DNA from: Scatophagus argus
Taxonomy: Eukaryota; Chordata; Actinopteri; Scatophagidae
Direction: 5' to 3'
Length of the DNA stretch: 64,000 nucleotides
NCBI RefSeq assembly: GCF_020382885.2
Contig: NC_058493.1
Location: 28,030,999-28,094,998 of the forward strand
A program made the translations under genes and the position numbers. The notes under the pieces were generated by a model that did no database searches, was not told the origin of the DNA, and saw only the letters and a program-made list of their open reading frames with translations. Positions 49,190 through 61,300 of this stretch are shown piece after piece. Position 1 is the first letter of the stretch, and every line of letters starts with the position of its first letter.

Positions 49190-49305
49190 TTAAAGACAAA
49201 TCAAGCAAATGTAATCTAATTACATTTTTGAAATGTAACCTGGCCTGGTTATAGTTACTCATTGTAATCTGACCCCAGATTACATGTAATCCCCGTCCGC
49301 TGTGA
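49190..49305. repeat. TGTAAT-rich dispersed repeat
   Basis: The words tgtaatctaattacattttt, attgtaatctgacccc and gattacatgtaatcccc belong to a palindrome-rich repeat frequent in fish genomes. A looser similar stretch lies at 12965-13040. Confidence 0.5.
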
Positions 49306-51399
49306 TTTTCTTCCTCCTGAAGCTGCTGTTGCTGCAGCTGATTGGAGCTGAGAATCTGCTGAAGCGTTTTCATATGAGCTGCGACACTGCAGATGACCTT
49401 CAGTCCACTAATGAAGGAAAGTGCTGATTGCCGTGTGCTGCTGCGCATTGGAAACACCTTCATGTGCTCTGATGTGAATTCTAAAGTGAATATCTGAGGA
49501 AACTTTGGAGATAAATTTTCCTTCTTTTGCTTTAATGTTAGCGGCGGGCCTGCAACAACATACTAATTATGACTGACAGTCCTCAGAGGTTTCAGATGCT
49601 GGTGGGGTCAGAGACGTCTGTGTTTAATAAGGAGACGGCTGATAAATCCATTAAAGGTTTGGAGGTAACGCATCCATAAATGTATCTCATGTTCCTCCCC
49701 AACAAAAGTGACCATGGCAACAGGCGTGCCATCCAGCAGATGATGTGCTTCATGTAAAAGCTGCAGGAAACTTCTGTTTTGGTCGTTTGCTTTTTTTCCC
49801 TCACTGATATGAAGCGTGAACCATCTTATGTAACTAAAACTATCAAATCAAATCAAATAAAACTCCCCAGTGTTTTCTGATTGCAGATTAGATTGCTGTT
49901 ATATGCTAAATTCAAACGAGATAATGCAGTGACCTCAAGTGCAGGTTGCCATAGCACCCTATAAACCACAGTGTGGAAGAGTACATGCTGAGCATTAACA
50001 CGTCAGAGAGCGGAGGTCTGGTTTCTGTCACAGAACGACGTCTGACTTTCACTTTCGTCCGTGTGCGTTTGGCTCAGAGGGTGTAAGGAAGGATTTACAC
50101 GTGACCGACATTACGTCCACAGTGACATCGATTTGATGACCTGTAGAAACGCCGCCAATCGAAATCCGTCTGTGTGGTGGAGGCTTCTGATTATTATAGA
50201 AATCCTGAGGACCACCTTCTCAAATAAGAAAAATAAAAGATAAAAACAAAACATACTGAACCGTAGATTTGTAATGTCCCTGTCAGCTGTGATGACCAAA
50301 ATAATATCCTGCATTGCGCTGACCCTCGGCGAGACGCTTGGCCTTTCTGCTCGGAGATAATGAGATCAAGCTGTGGTGAAGGGCTGACATGCAGAGCAGA
50401 GCTTTGATTTTCTGTCACTCCATCTGAGGGAATGTTAGCGAGCTTCTCTCTGTCCAATCAGCTTTCGCAGATAAAAATAACCAGTTTTGTGGAAAAAAAA
50501 AAAAATCTTTCGTTTATCATTTTAATCTAACCATTTGGCAGCCCATTCTCGAAGCTGCTCCGAAGGCCGGTGGTGGAGAACGGCTGGTGTCTAACCTGTT
50601 CGCCATTACGAGTCTTTGGATGCTTTCTTGTCTGGTTATTCCGTCACTTAGGGATGAGCCAGGACAGAAAAGTTGTAATTCTAGTGTTGAATGTAGTCTG
50701 TGGAAGGTCCGGGAGAGAGAGGATTGTGGGAGTTCAGTGGCTCCCTTTGTCCCCAGAACAATAGGACATGCAGGCTCATAAATAAAATTCAGGCTGAGTC
50801 CCACAATGAAGAATTCATCTGTGGAGACCTGCAACAGCAAATGCATCTCACTCTTTGTTCAAGTCTTTTGCACCCGATGGAAGAAAGTGTTTGTTCGTTC
50901 CCTGTTCAGCTAACATGAGTGGAATTTAAGGGCTTTGACCTCAGCACATGTACCTTTTCAATTAGCTTTGATTTATAAGATACTCGGGACGTTCTTTAAT
51001 TTCATAATGGGTTCAGCCGTGTCAGACTTTATGCAAACATGAGGATTAAAAGCCACATTATATCTCATTAATCTCACAGTGGAAGAGTGCTAGACAACAA
51101 AACACGAAGCTGAAGTCCTTGGTAAAAACAAACAATGGCCAAATGTTTTTTAATCAATATTAGCCAAGAATTTAAGCCCTTGTGGGTCACATTGTTTCAG
51201 ATAATTTCACACCATCTGAGTACCACGTGTTTTGGCAGCAGATGCATTCGGCCAGTTTGAAATTGAGAAAGAATTGAAAAACCTGCAGCTACCCTGAGAG
51301 TACATTTTGAGATATGGGAATTGTTATGCAGCAAGTGCATTTCCCATTAAAGAAATCCCACAATCTGCCTGAGTTAAACCAAACTCTTGTCTTTCTATC

Positions 51400-51403
<4 letters not shown>

Positions 51404-51435
<32 letters not shown>
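51404..51435. repeat. (CA)n microsatellite
   Basis: An alternating CA run of about 32 bases. Confidence 0.95.
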
Positions 51436-51437
<2 letters not shown>

Positions 51438-53506
51438 CACAGAGCGACAAAATAACTTAAGGGTTTGCTGTAACCCCAGTGCCCTCCCTTCATTTCTGTG
51501 GTGATCAATTATTAGCCAGTTTATCTCAATGACAAGTGGACCGTCCTCTGCGGGGCTGTGTGTGACTTTTTACAAATAGTGCTGATATGTCTTCTTATGT
51601 GTGCCAGCTCACCCAGGGGAATATCACCGCTAACCCACAGCTTCCTGGCTTAACTCCTCTTACTGTCTGTCAATAAGCGCAGGGGAGCGGACCGCCTTCA
51701 GAGGCTCGACTGTACAGCTCGGCTCTGCAGACGGGAGGGACAACCTCAGTAGTTTGGAAGATGAAGATGTGATGCTTTCACGAAAGCTGCGCTAATCAGT
51801 ATTTTTGCATTAACGGTGGGTGAAAATACAACGTGTTATGTTACAGGGTTCACTCACAGAAAAAGATCACCCGACTCTGCGGTTCTCCTCAGCTCCGCAG
51901 AGCATTTTAGTCTCTTTCAGTCTCTTTCGGTTTAGAGGCCCACTGCTGGTTTTGACTCTCCTTCGCTGCTATCATCAGGACTGTTTCTAATCTTCACAAG
52001 CAGCAATTTTCAGAGAAAAAGCTTTCACAAACCCACAAACCAAAGTTAGCAGCCAGCCGGGGAACATAGTGGCACATTTAGCAGCCAGAGAGGCAGAAGC
52101 TTCTCTAGCTGGTGGAGACCAAACCAGAGCTAGAGGAGAGCGAATATTCCGATTTCAGAGTCAGATTTATCAGGTGTCTGGAAACAGGACTGTGCTGGAG
52201 TCATGGTATCAAAATTACAAGAGGATAGTTTAACAGTCATATGTTTAAAACTTGTACAAAAATACAAGCCAGAAAATCAACAGAGACTTTTCTAAATGCA
52301 AACTGTCTATCAGAAAACATTTCTGTGTAAAGGTTTTACATTTATTTATTTAGTTCCAGCAGAGGAATTTTTAACTTCATTCTCTACAGATTGTTCAGTA
52401 GAAAGGACAACATCTCAGCCTATTTTCATTTAAGGACGCCGTGTTTTCATGTGAGGACTTTGACTTGTCTGGCTTGTTGCTTCATTCAGTCTGACATTGT
52501 GTTCATGTCGGCTGGTTTCCTGTTGGGAGGGACGCTGCTTTATTTTGCTATGCCAACCTAATTGCCTTAACTAATGAGAGATGAATCCGTCCTGCCAGCA
52601 TCACTTTCAGTAGCAGAACATGGGAGCAGTTGATGTTTCCATGTCAGTTTCATGTCACATCCACACCTACAGCATGCAGCTTCATAGGGAGAAGGTACGA
52701 GCTTCTGATTGGTCGTCAGTGACTTTGGACCTGTTTGAATCACGGTAAAAATCGGACATCTGCTCCGACTGTCACTCCACTTTGTTCATGATGTTTTTTG
52801 AAGCCTCTGCTGTGAGGATTTGGCTTTAAATAAATACTCTCCCAACTGGCAACTCTATTGTGGACAACAGCAGGTTTCCCTCCAGCGTATCTCTGTGGTT
52901 TATTGTTTTCTTGTTACCCTCAGCTTTCGACAGCCTGCTGTGGAGAAACACGCCTACGGCATGACGCCGCCACCACCGTCCTCACTGCTTCATGTGTTTC
53001 AGCTGATGTGCACCAAACATGGACAAACGGCTCAGTCACTTCCTCCAAGCTGTTTCAGGGTTTAGCCTCTGGCAAACAACACCTCACATATAATTTGAGT
53101 TTTTGAACTTTTTCCTCTTTGCCATACGACTGTGACTGATGAATCAGCAGGCAGAGACTGTTTGTCTCCTCTTTGCTGCTCCTTTATAACTTCGGTCTCC
53201 CTAACTCACCAGTTCGCCTCTCATACAGACTCGCACTTTCGAAGGACAGCCTGCTCGAGGCAGATTTACAGCTTTGACATATTCTTTACATTTTTATGGT
53301 AGACCTGACTGTACTCTGTGGAATTTTTGTGCCTGGGAAACTTTCATGAATCCTTCCTGTGATTGATACTTTTCAATAACTTTGATGCAGATTTGTTCTG
53401 AATGTGTCTTTGTCTCAGAACTTCTTGTCTAACCTGGAAACTGACCTGCCAGCAGATGAGACAGGTGTTTTAAAACTAAAAACTTATTGTGAGCCATTCA
53501 GACCAG

Positions 53507-54074
53507 GCTATATGGACACAAGTATTGGGACTTAACTCTTCATTATTGACTTCAGGTGTGGTATGGGTCTGTTCCTCAGGGTTTGGGCTCGGCCCCTGAC
53601 TTCCAGTGAAGGGAAATCTTAATGCTTCAGCATACCAAGACATTTTGGACAATGCTATGCTTCCAACTTTGTGGCAACAGTTTGTTGAAGGCCCTTTTCT
53701 ATTCCAGCATGACTGTGCCCCAGTGCACAAAGCAAAGCTCCATAAAGACATGGTTGGATGAGTTTGGTGTGGAAGAACTTGACTGGCCCACACAGAGCCC
53801 TGACCTCAACCCCATCCAACACCTTTGGGATGAACTGGAACGGAGATTGTGAGCCAGTCCTTTTGGTCCAACATCAGTGTGTGACCTCACAAATGCTCTA
53901 CTGCATGAATGGGCACAAATTCCCACAGAAACACTCCAACATGTTGTGGAAAGCCTTCACAGAAGAGTGGAAGCTGTTAGAGCTGCAAAGCTGTCTGTGT
54001 GTTTACAATGAGACGCAATTAAAGTCCCTGTTGGTGTGATGGGCAGCTGTCCCAATACTTTTGTTCATATAATG
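53507..54074 (+). mobile_element. Tc1-like non-autonomous element, copy E
   Basis: Ends read ctatatggacacaagtattg on the left and cccaatacttttgttcatat on the right. The interior carries the same transposase C-terminal segment as copy B, with identical lesions (frame shift before [23 protein letters not shown] after ERRL). Its left internal part differs from B and C: it keeps an extra ttgacttcaggtgtggtatg stretch, so it derives from a slightly longer progenitor. Confidence 0.88.
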
Positions 54075-55437
54075 TTTTTTATGCTATGCTATGTTTGTTT
54101 ATAGCTAAGTTGAAAACACAAATCAAATTAAATTCATGGCCGTAGTAAATAGAGTAAAGTAGTTTTAATAAAAGGCATTTGTGGTTTAACTGAGTCAGTG
54201 TTGCTGAAGTGTCGTTGAGCAAAATACTAAATCAGCCACTAAATTGCAGAAGTTCTGCTTCATTCGTGAAAACATAATGATCATCCAGATCAGTTACCAC
54301 ATGAACACCCTTTCAAATCCAGTGTTCATGTTCATAAAGTTGGAAAAAGACACCAAACTTTAAAACTGAGCTGGTGGCAGTCCTGCTCTTTCCGAGTTAG
54401 TCATGTTGACGCCTAATGATCCTGCTGCCACCAGGACTTTTAATGTGAAACAGAATATAACAAGAAAAAAATCCTCCCTCCAGCTGAGGAACCACACGTC
54501 TTATGAAGTTTTAGCTTTAAATGAACGACCGTGTTTTTATCTGTCACCATCATGACTGACAGATCCAAACAGAGTGTTTTCACCATGAAATATGTCTCGA
54601 AAAGTTGTCTTGTGAATTGGCATTACAAACATGATCTCAGAGACGCCTGAGGAAACATTTTCAATCATATTATTTATTAAGCTAAACCAGGCCCGTACTT
54701 ACACCTATAAAACAGAATAACCCAAACAGAAGAGGCACAAATAAACCAGCAGCACAGCGGACACGGTAAACCTTAACCAGGGAGAGCTGACATCTACAAA
54801 ACAAACCTGCACCAATAACAGAGGAATCTGACACCAGATCAGCCCATTAATCCCAGCTGACGTCTGTATTTGCCACTTCGCAGCCTGAAAAGCTGTCAGA
54901 AAACAAACTCTAGCTCATTATTTTCCAGACATCAGGCCCCTGTGTGCTCTGTGCCAGACACATTTAAGCTCTCACAGAACACAGTTCAGTGTGTACGTAA
55001 CGTGTCGGACCTTCGCTGTTTTCATCTTCACTGCACTCAAACACATTTTGGCCTTTTGTAACCCCGAACAGGAAATAAAAAACACGCAAATGTAAACCTG
55101 ATGTGTGGTCGCACCAAGGAAAGCTTTTGTTTTCACAAGGTCAGATTTATTAATTTCCTGTTTGAGACAGGAAGTAACAGGAAGTGTTTGATAATGCGAT
55201 GGAACACATTTTAGACACAGTTTTGAGATTGTACATGATTTGTTGTTCTCTCATGTATTGTGAAATTGGAATGAAAGCGTCCAGTTGGGATTATGTGCAA
55301 TGTTGTGACTGGTACATCTGATTGTTTACTATTGTTTTTATTAGTAATGCTGTGCCTGTTGGTTCAGTGTAACTGTGGAAACATTTATCTGTGCAGCACT
55401 GAGTCCAAGACAAATTTCCCCTGTGGGGCAATAAAGT

Positions 55438-55500
55438 ATTGTATCGTATCATATCGTTTCTTATTGTTTCGTATCATTTGTTTTGTCTTGTCTTGTCTCG
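55438..55500. repeat. TATCGT/TCTTG minisatellite, left of the LINE remnant
   Basis: A run of tgtatcgtatcatatcgttt and ttgtcttgtctcgtctcg units. The same units resume at 55964-56045 on the other side of the LINE remnant. Confidence 0.8.
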
Positions 55501-55504
55501 TCTC

Positions 55505-55970
55505 GTCTTTCTCCGCTTATCCAAATCCGGGTCGCGGGGACAGCAGCCTCAGCAGGGAAGCCCAGACTGTTTTCTCCCGGCCACTTCCACCAACTCGTCC
55601 GGGGGGGATACCAAGGCGTTCCCAGGCCGGACGAGAAATATAATCCCTCCATCGTGTCCCGTGTCCATCACGCCCAAAACAACACCATCGGAAAGACCTC
55701 CAGGAGGCATCCAAACCAGGCCTCTGTAGGGCCCGAACCACCTCAACTGGCTCCTCTGGATGCAAAGGAGCAGCAGCTCTACTCTGAGCCCCTCCGGACG
55801 TCCGAGCTCCTCACCCCGTCTCTCAGCCACCCTGCAGAGGAAACTCAATTCTGTTGCTGGTATCCACGATCATCTTGTTCTTTTGGTCACTACCCACAGT
55901 CGTGATCGTAGGTGAGGGTTGGAAGACCGACCGGTAAATCGAGAGCTTCGCCTTCTGGCTCTGGTATCGT
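55505..55970 (-). mobile_element. LINE remnant: C-terminal part of a reverse transcriptase
   Basis: Read on the minus strand in broken frames it shows RRVAERRGEELGRPEGLRVE, then QRSQLRWFG, then RDYISRPAWERLGIPP and VWASLLRLLSPRPG. This order is typical of the tail of a non-LTR retrotransposon ORF widespread in fish. Frame shifts separate the pieces and no catalytic core is present. I cannot name the clade with confidence. Confidence 0.8.
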
Positions 55971-56045
55971 TTTGTATCGTATCATATCGTTTGGTTTTGT
56001 ATCGTTCGTTTCTTATTGTTTCGTATCGTATTGTGTCGTATCTAC
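55964..56045. repeat. TATCGT minisatellite, right of the LINE remnant
   Basis: It repeats tgtatcgtatcatatcgttt and ttcttattgtttcgtatcgt, the same units as on the left flank. Confidence 0.8.
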
Positions 56046-56499
56046 TCATCTACTAAGTCGTGTCATTTTGGAAGCAGCCTTCCTGATGAAATCCGAGCTG
56101 ACAGTCAGGCTCACGTTGCGGTCAGCATATCACTGATCCCTTAGTCTCCAGTCTGTGGTTAAAGGAATAATATGCAGAATATTTCGGGTGCTGTTTGTAC
56201 ACGCACTATTCAAAGATGGCCACTCATCTGTAGTTTAATGGTTGCGAGAGAGATAGACAGCCAGAGACAGAACACAGCAGTGAATCAAACTTTATTTTCT
56301 GGTGATTCAGACCACTCAAAGAAAAAGCAGAAAGCCCTCCCATTTAAGAAGCTGCTACCCTCAAATGTTTTTACAGGAAAATGAGTAGTTGACAGTTCAT
56401 ATTCTGTAGATCAAATAAGTGATTAATCAACTAATGGTTTCAGCTGTGCTTGTATAAACTGTTGCTAAATTATATAATAGTTTTCTCTCTAAAAACCTC

Positions 56500-56675
56500 A
56501 ATTTAAATGTAGTGGTGTAAAAAGGACTCATAGTACTCATAGTATTTCCCTTCAAGGTGTGTTGGAGTAGAAGTAGAAAGCTGCATGAAAATAAAATACA
56601 AATGAGTACAAATATTCATCAGATTTGCAGTTAACATTTACTTGAGTAAATGTACTTTTCCACCACTGTCCCTGG
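56500..56675 (-). repeat. Teleost 'agtaaaagtac' dispersed repeat, copy 3
   Basis: The words gtgttggagtagaagtag, aagctgcatgaaaata and tacttgagtaaatgtac then ttttccaccactg are in the reverse orientation of the copy at 46885-47060. Confidence 0.6.
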
Positions 56676-57924
56676 TGCTGATTTTATGTTCTTCACTTTT
56701 ATGGTCTTATCCTTTGATTGTTTATGTTGTCGTTTTGACCTGTGCTCATGGTAACGGTAGGTCTAAAAAGTTTCAAAAGTAGTATTTTCAGTCAAAGTCA
56801 AATAGTTTCAGAACGTTAAGTCCACACAAAATCTATATGGTCAGATACGTTCCTGATTGAACCTCTAAAGCCGAGTGCTTAATCAGCATTATACTTGGGC
56901 TTCTAATCAATGTAAAGGTGGGGATGGAGTGGAGGCCTGGCTTGCCTGACAAATTACAGAGAGTGAGTTGTGAGCGTTGCGCCTGGGCTTCAGAAATACC
57001 TCACGGCGGCTCGGCTGGCTGACAGGCTTCACTCATGAATTACGCAGCTGACATCGCAGCTCTCGGGAGAAAAGTTCCTGCTGGGATGTCGAGAGTTTGC
57101 ATCAGTTGTTTGTTCTTGCGGGCCGTGATAAAAGCTCATCGCCTTCACCTCCTTCTCAACGACTGCAATTCTAGACGTAAATGCCTTTCAAGTCTGGGGC
57201 GTGCGTTCGGATTTAAATAAGAAAAGCTGAACTTGTGCTGTGAATAGCTGAGTGTTCCTGTCTAAGATTTCATCACTTTGATTAAGTTTTGCGTGTGGTG
57301 ACAGCATTTTGTGACTGAACAGAAAGCCATACACGTTTGTCATCGTGGCGTTTCCCGCCCACACGTGGTTGGGTCCACTTCAGCGTCTTCGGCCCTGAGA
57401 GACGCTCCATAATGGAAGAGCAGAAACTGGGGCAGCCATGTTTCAGAAAGCCCTTAGTATGTAAGCGTGAGACTCAGGCCACATCAAGTATTTATAATCT
57501 GCAGACCGCAACCTCATTCAGGCGTGCGTTCAAAGGGAACCAGCAGTGATTATACAGCTTGTACTCATTACGTGTTATTGTACATTGATCCTTCTTTCGT
57601 TTGCAGGATGTGTACTAGTTTGTTCTGTATATTAGCACTGCGAGATACTTGGAAAGATTGGAGATTTTTTTAGCAGTGCATCTCACTGTGCACGCTCAAT
57701 ATGTCATCTAAAAGCAGGTCAATTACTGAAGGGATTATTTTCCCAATCACAGCGGATAGATTGGTGGTATAAACTGGAATTAGCAGAGCTGTCTGCTGAC
57801 AGAAATTCACTTCTTAGGTTAAATATGCTTCCTGTGGTGGATACAAGCAGTATGTACTATTTATGGAAACTTTTTTAAGTATTTTTTTAGCTATTTCACT
57901 AATTGCTTTAAGAAAATCAGTTTA

Positions 57925-58300
57925 CAGGTAGTTCGTCCCATTCTTGTGAATGCAATCACTTTGAGGGAATCTCTTTAAATTTAGCACAAACTTAAAGATG
58001 AGCTGATGAGAATTTGGTGGTCAAAGGTCACTGTGACCTCATAAAGCACTCATATAGAGTTCTTATGATAATTATGGCAAAACTTCACAAATTGTGATGA
58101 CATTTTCCATCCCAAAAATCAAAGATCAGCTTCACTGTGCTCTCATGTTGTTTTCTGTTATTCAGCAGCAGAACTCAGGAAGGGCAGCCTGGGACCAGAT
58201 CTCACATGTGGTCACAGACTGAACTGGTGACTCTGATCTCAGGTGTCCACCTTCAAACTGTGCTGACTGTGTGGATCTTCTGTGCTGCTGGGCTGAACGT
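57925..58300 (+). repeat. Dispersed repeat family R2, copy 3 (longest)
   Basis: It contains, in one piece, the segments found separately at 35390-35545 and 34155-34400. It starts near ttacaggtagttcgtcc and ends near gctgactgtgtggatcttc. No coding potential is shared between copies. Confidence 0.8.
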
Positions 58301-61300
58301 GTGTGTGAAGCCTCCACGTTTTACAGTCTGTATTTGAAGCGCTGCAGTCCACCACGAGTTCACTGGTTTGAGGTTAATGAGCTTCAAGTGGTTGTCGATG
58401 CACAAGTGGTTGATGAAGCCCTCTATGAGTCTCTGCAGATATGATATGAGTCTGGACAGGCATGGATGGAAGCTACAACCTTGTTGTGCTGTCCACCTCC
58501 TGACCCCAGATGTTTGACAGTGGGGTGGACATCAGTGAGGTTGCAGAGGTATTACCACACATTGTGTGAGCACAGGTGAAATTTGATCATTTGATTCATT
58601 CAGTGAAATGCACAGACTCATAAAATGACTGAAGAATCCAAAGTGTTTGCTGAAGAGTGAGAGTTTTTGGTTTTTAATTCAGAGATGCACCCAGAATGAC
58701 ACCCAGGATGTTTTTACCTGCTCCCACAAATGTGTTTTCTTGCTGGATTAGAGTCACATAAAAGCAGACAAACTGTGCAGTGTGGACAGGCTGATCAAAA
58801 CAGTTACAGGCAGGCAGGAACAGGCAAACAAAATGAACAAAACTGGTCTGACAAACAACATCTGAGCTGGGTGATTAAATGAGGTGACAAGTGCAGAGGT
58901 GAAGCAGTGACAGGGCCCGCCAGTAGGCGCTTTGTTAAAGCACCAAACCCAGAGCTTAATTTATACTGGAGAGCAGGTGAGGATGAGGAGGAGGAGGAAG
59001 AGGAGGCAGCTGTCACCATGGCATCAGTGTTGTTCTTCCCACAACAGCCATCTCTGACCTGCAGCACTTGTTATGGGATGTACAAACACTGCTGGGTCTT
59101 TGTTCCTCAGTACATCACACACAGAGACGTCCATTAATTAGCCTTAAAGGTCCAACCGTTAACAAACTCTGATAAAGCTTTTTTTGATAGGAAGTGTTTA
59201 GACTTTAATCTGGATCTGCATGTCTGAATCTTGCACAGGAATTTTGAGACGTATGCAAAATTTCACATTTCTGACTTGAACTGTCGAAGTTGGAGCAGAA
59301 TTGTTCAGCGCGTGGGTCGTCTCTTGAGTTTGTATGAGGCTTATTAAGGTCCTTGAAAACAACCTTAAAACACGAGACAGTGGAAAATATCTCGTCTTTG
59401 TGTGTTATTGGATTAACTGACAACACAGCTCATCCTTCACCCACATGAATCACCACACAGCACATGAATGGCTGTGGGAGAAAATATGCTTACATTCAAT
59501 GTGTGGTGTTTTGCAGCGATTTATTTGAACTGGACTCTGTAAGGACTGGTGAGTTGTCAACACAATTGAGGGCACATAGACTGATAAAAATAACACACAT
59601 TGCTATTTGTCATGTAATTCAAAAGACCATCAGTCACCTCCATACGAAGCAGAGCACAGTAACAAAACCTGAGAGGATGGGGACTGCGTTCCCTGACATG
59701 CTCCTGTTTTTCAGGGAACACGTGACAGATTTTTGATTCACGGCTTTTTTTTTTCTTTTCTTTTGGCGACTCAAGTTTATGTGCATAAGAGTGTAAGAAA
59801 TGTGTCCCCTCAGCAGTCAGAGTCTCCAAACCTGTTTTATTCCACTTTCTGTGTATTCCTGCAGTGTTCATCTAAATAGGCTCATCTGCAGAATTTCTTG
59901 AATGTCATTGGACGAGTTATCTTGCTAATGCCGCAGTGGGGGTCCGCAGTTTGGCTGTACTTTAACAGATTGTGCTGTTCTGTGGTACTAACGTGTTTAC
60001 AGGGACGGCGGCCGCTTTTCACTCGCCGGGGCCTCTCTGTCCTGCAAGGCAGAAATGCTTTCTCAGCTCTCTCTTGTGCTCCTCCTGAAAAAGCCATTAC
60101 TTCATTGTCCTTGATACCAAGAGGGAGTTGCAAAACAGGAAAAGCTTCAGTTTTCCTGGGGCTAATTATACATTATGTTGAAGTTAAAAGGCCCCGGGAG
60201 CCAAGGATATTACAGGCCATGAGGGGTTATAGGAGGCAGGGTGGACTGCATTCTGCCCCGAGAAAGGCTTTAATGTGGCATCTTGAAACATTACGAAGCC
60301 CAGTCAGTCAGGGACAGCAGTTTTCTAACATCCACGGCACAAAAGCTGCAAACATAACCTCCTGTGACATCTGCTGCTATTAGGAAGTGAAGCTTGTCCG
60401 AATTAGAGATGTCGGGACAATCGAGTCGCCACTGGTGGCTGCCCTGCTTATTCCACTGTACTATGATGCAATTTTATGATTTCTGATGACTGTGATCACC
60501 GTGCGGCACGGTGTCATTTCATCATGCGGTTGGTCCAGTGTCAGTGATAATAAGACCAACTGCCAGTTTCTCAAAATGAAAATCCAGTTAGACAAGTTAG
60601 ACATTCGCCAACATCTTTCTTGTCATTTCTACTCTAAAAGGTCACTGAGTGGAAGAATCTCTTAGTTTATGTTGACTCACAGACAGCTTCCTGAGGTTAC
60701 AAATGCTGACCAGAGCTCTAAATATGGATTAATCCACCGCTGAATATAGTCCCCTACAAACACACTATTTACTGCTTTTTGAACAACATTCACCAGAAAC
60801 TGCAGTCAGCAGCTTTTTTAAAAAATTCCATTCGTCTTCCATACGTTCGTCTTCAGTCAGAATCAGTATCCTGAATGCCACAGATGGGGAAGGACGGACC
60901 TGAGAAGCTGCACACTTTTTGTTTTGGTTGGTTTTGGTTTGACAGGCTGTGGTTCACTTCCCCAGATGATGTTCCAGTCCTGGGAATGCAAACTGCACAC
61001 AGGCCTGTACCCAGCATGCATTGCGTGGTTGTGAGAACCAGCATCAGTTGATACTCTTATGATCACATACTGCGATCATTTGCTGAAAACATCTTCTCAT
61101 TAACGGGCAGTTTGGCTGTTTTCTGATTTGTCAGTGATGAGTGTTTTCAGATGTTTTCCGTCTGAAATCTGCCTCCTCGTTTGTTAAGAGGTCACTCTGA
61201 AGCGACATAATATTCCCTGCTGAGGGGAAGCGAGTGCAAAAACGTTACTGAAACACTCCTGTTTATTGGATTTAGTGAGAAAATACAGAAGATGAGCAGA

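Noticed and set aside
8812..51435. CRISPR-like arrays
   Set aside because: The only short regular repeats are simple di- and hexanucleotide tracts without unique spacers, and the DNA is vertebrate.
55483..55905. 140-codon plus frame
   Set aside because: It is antisense to the LINE reverse-transcriptase remnant.
59898..60383. 161-codon open frame on the plus strand
   Set aside because: No known motif, no splice signals that make it part of a gene, and composition like non-coding DNA.
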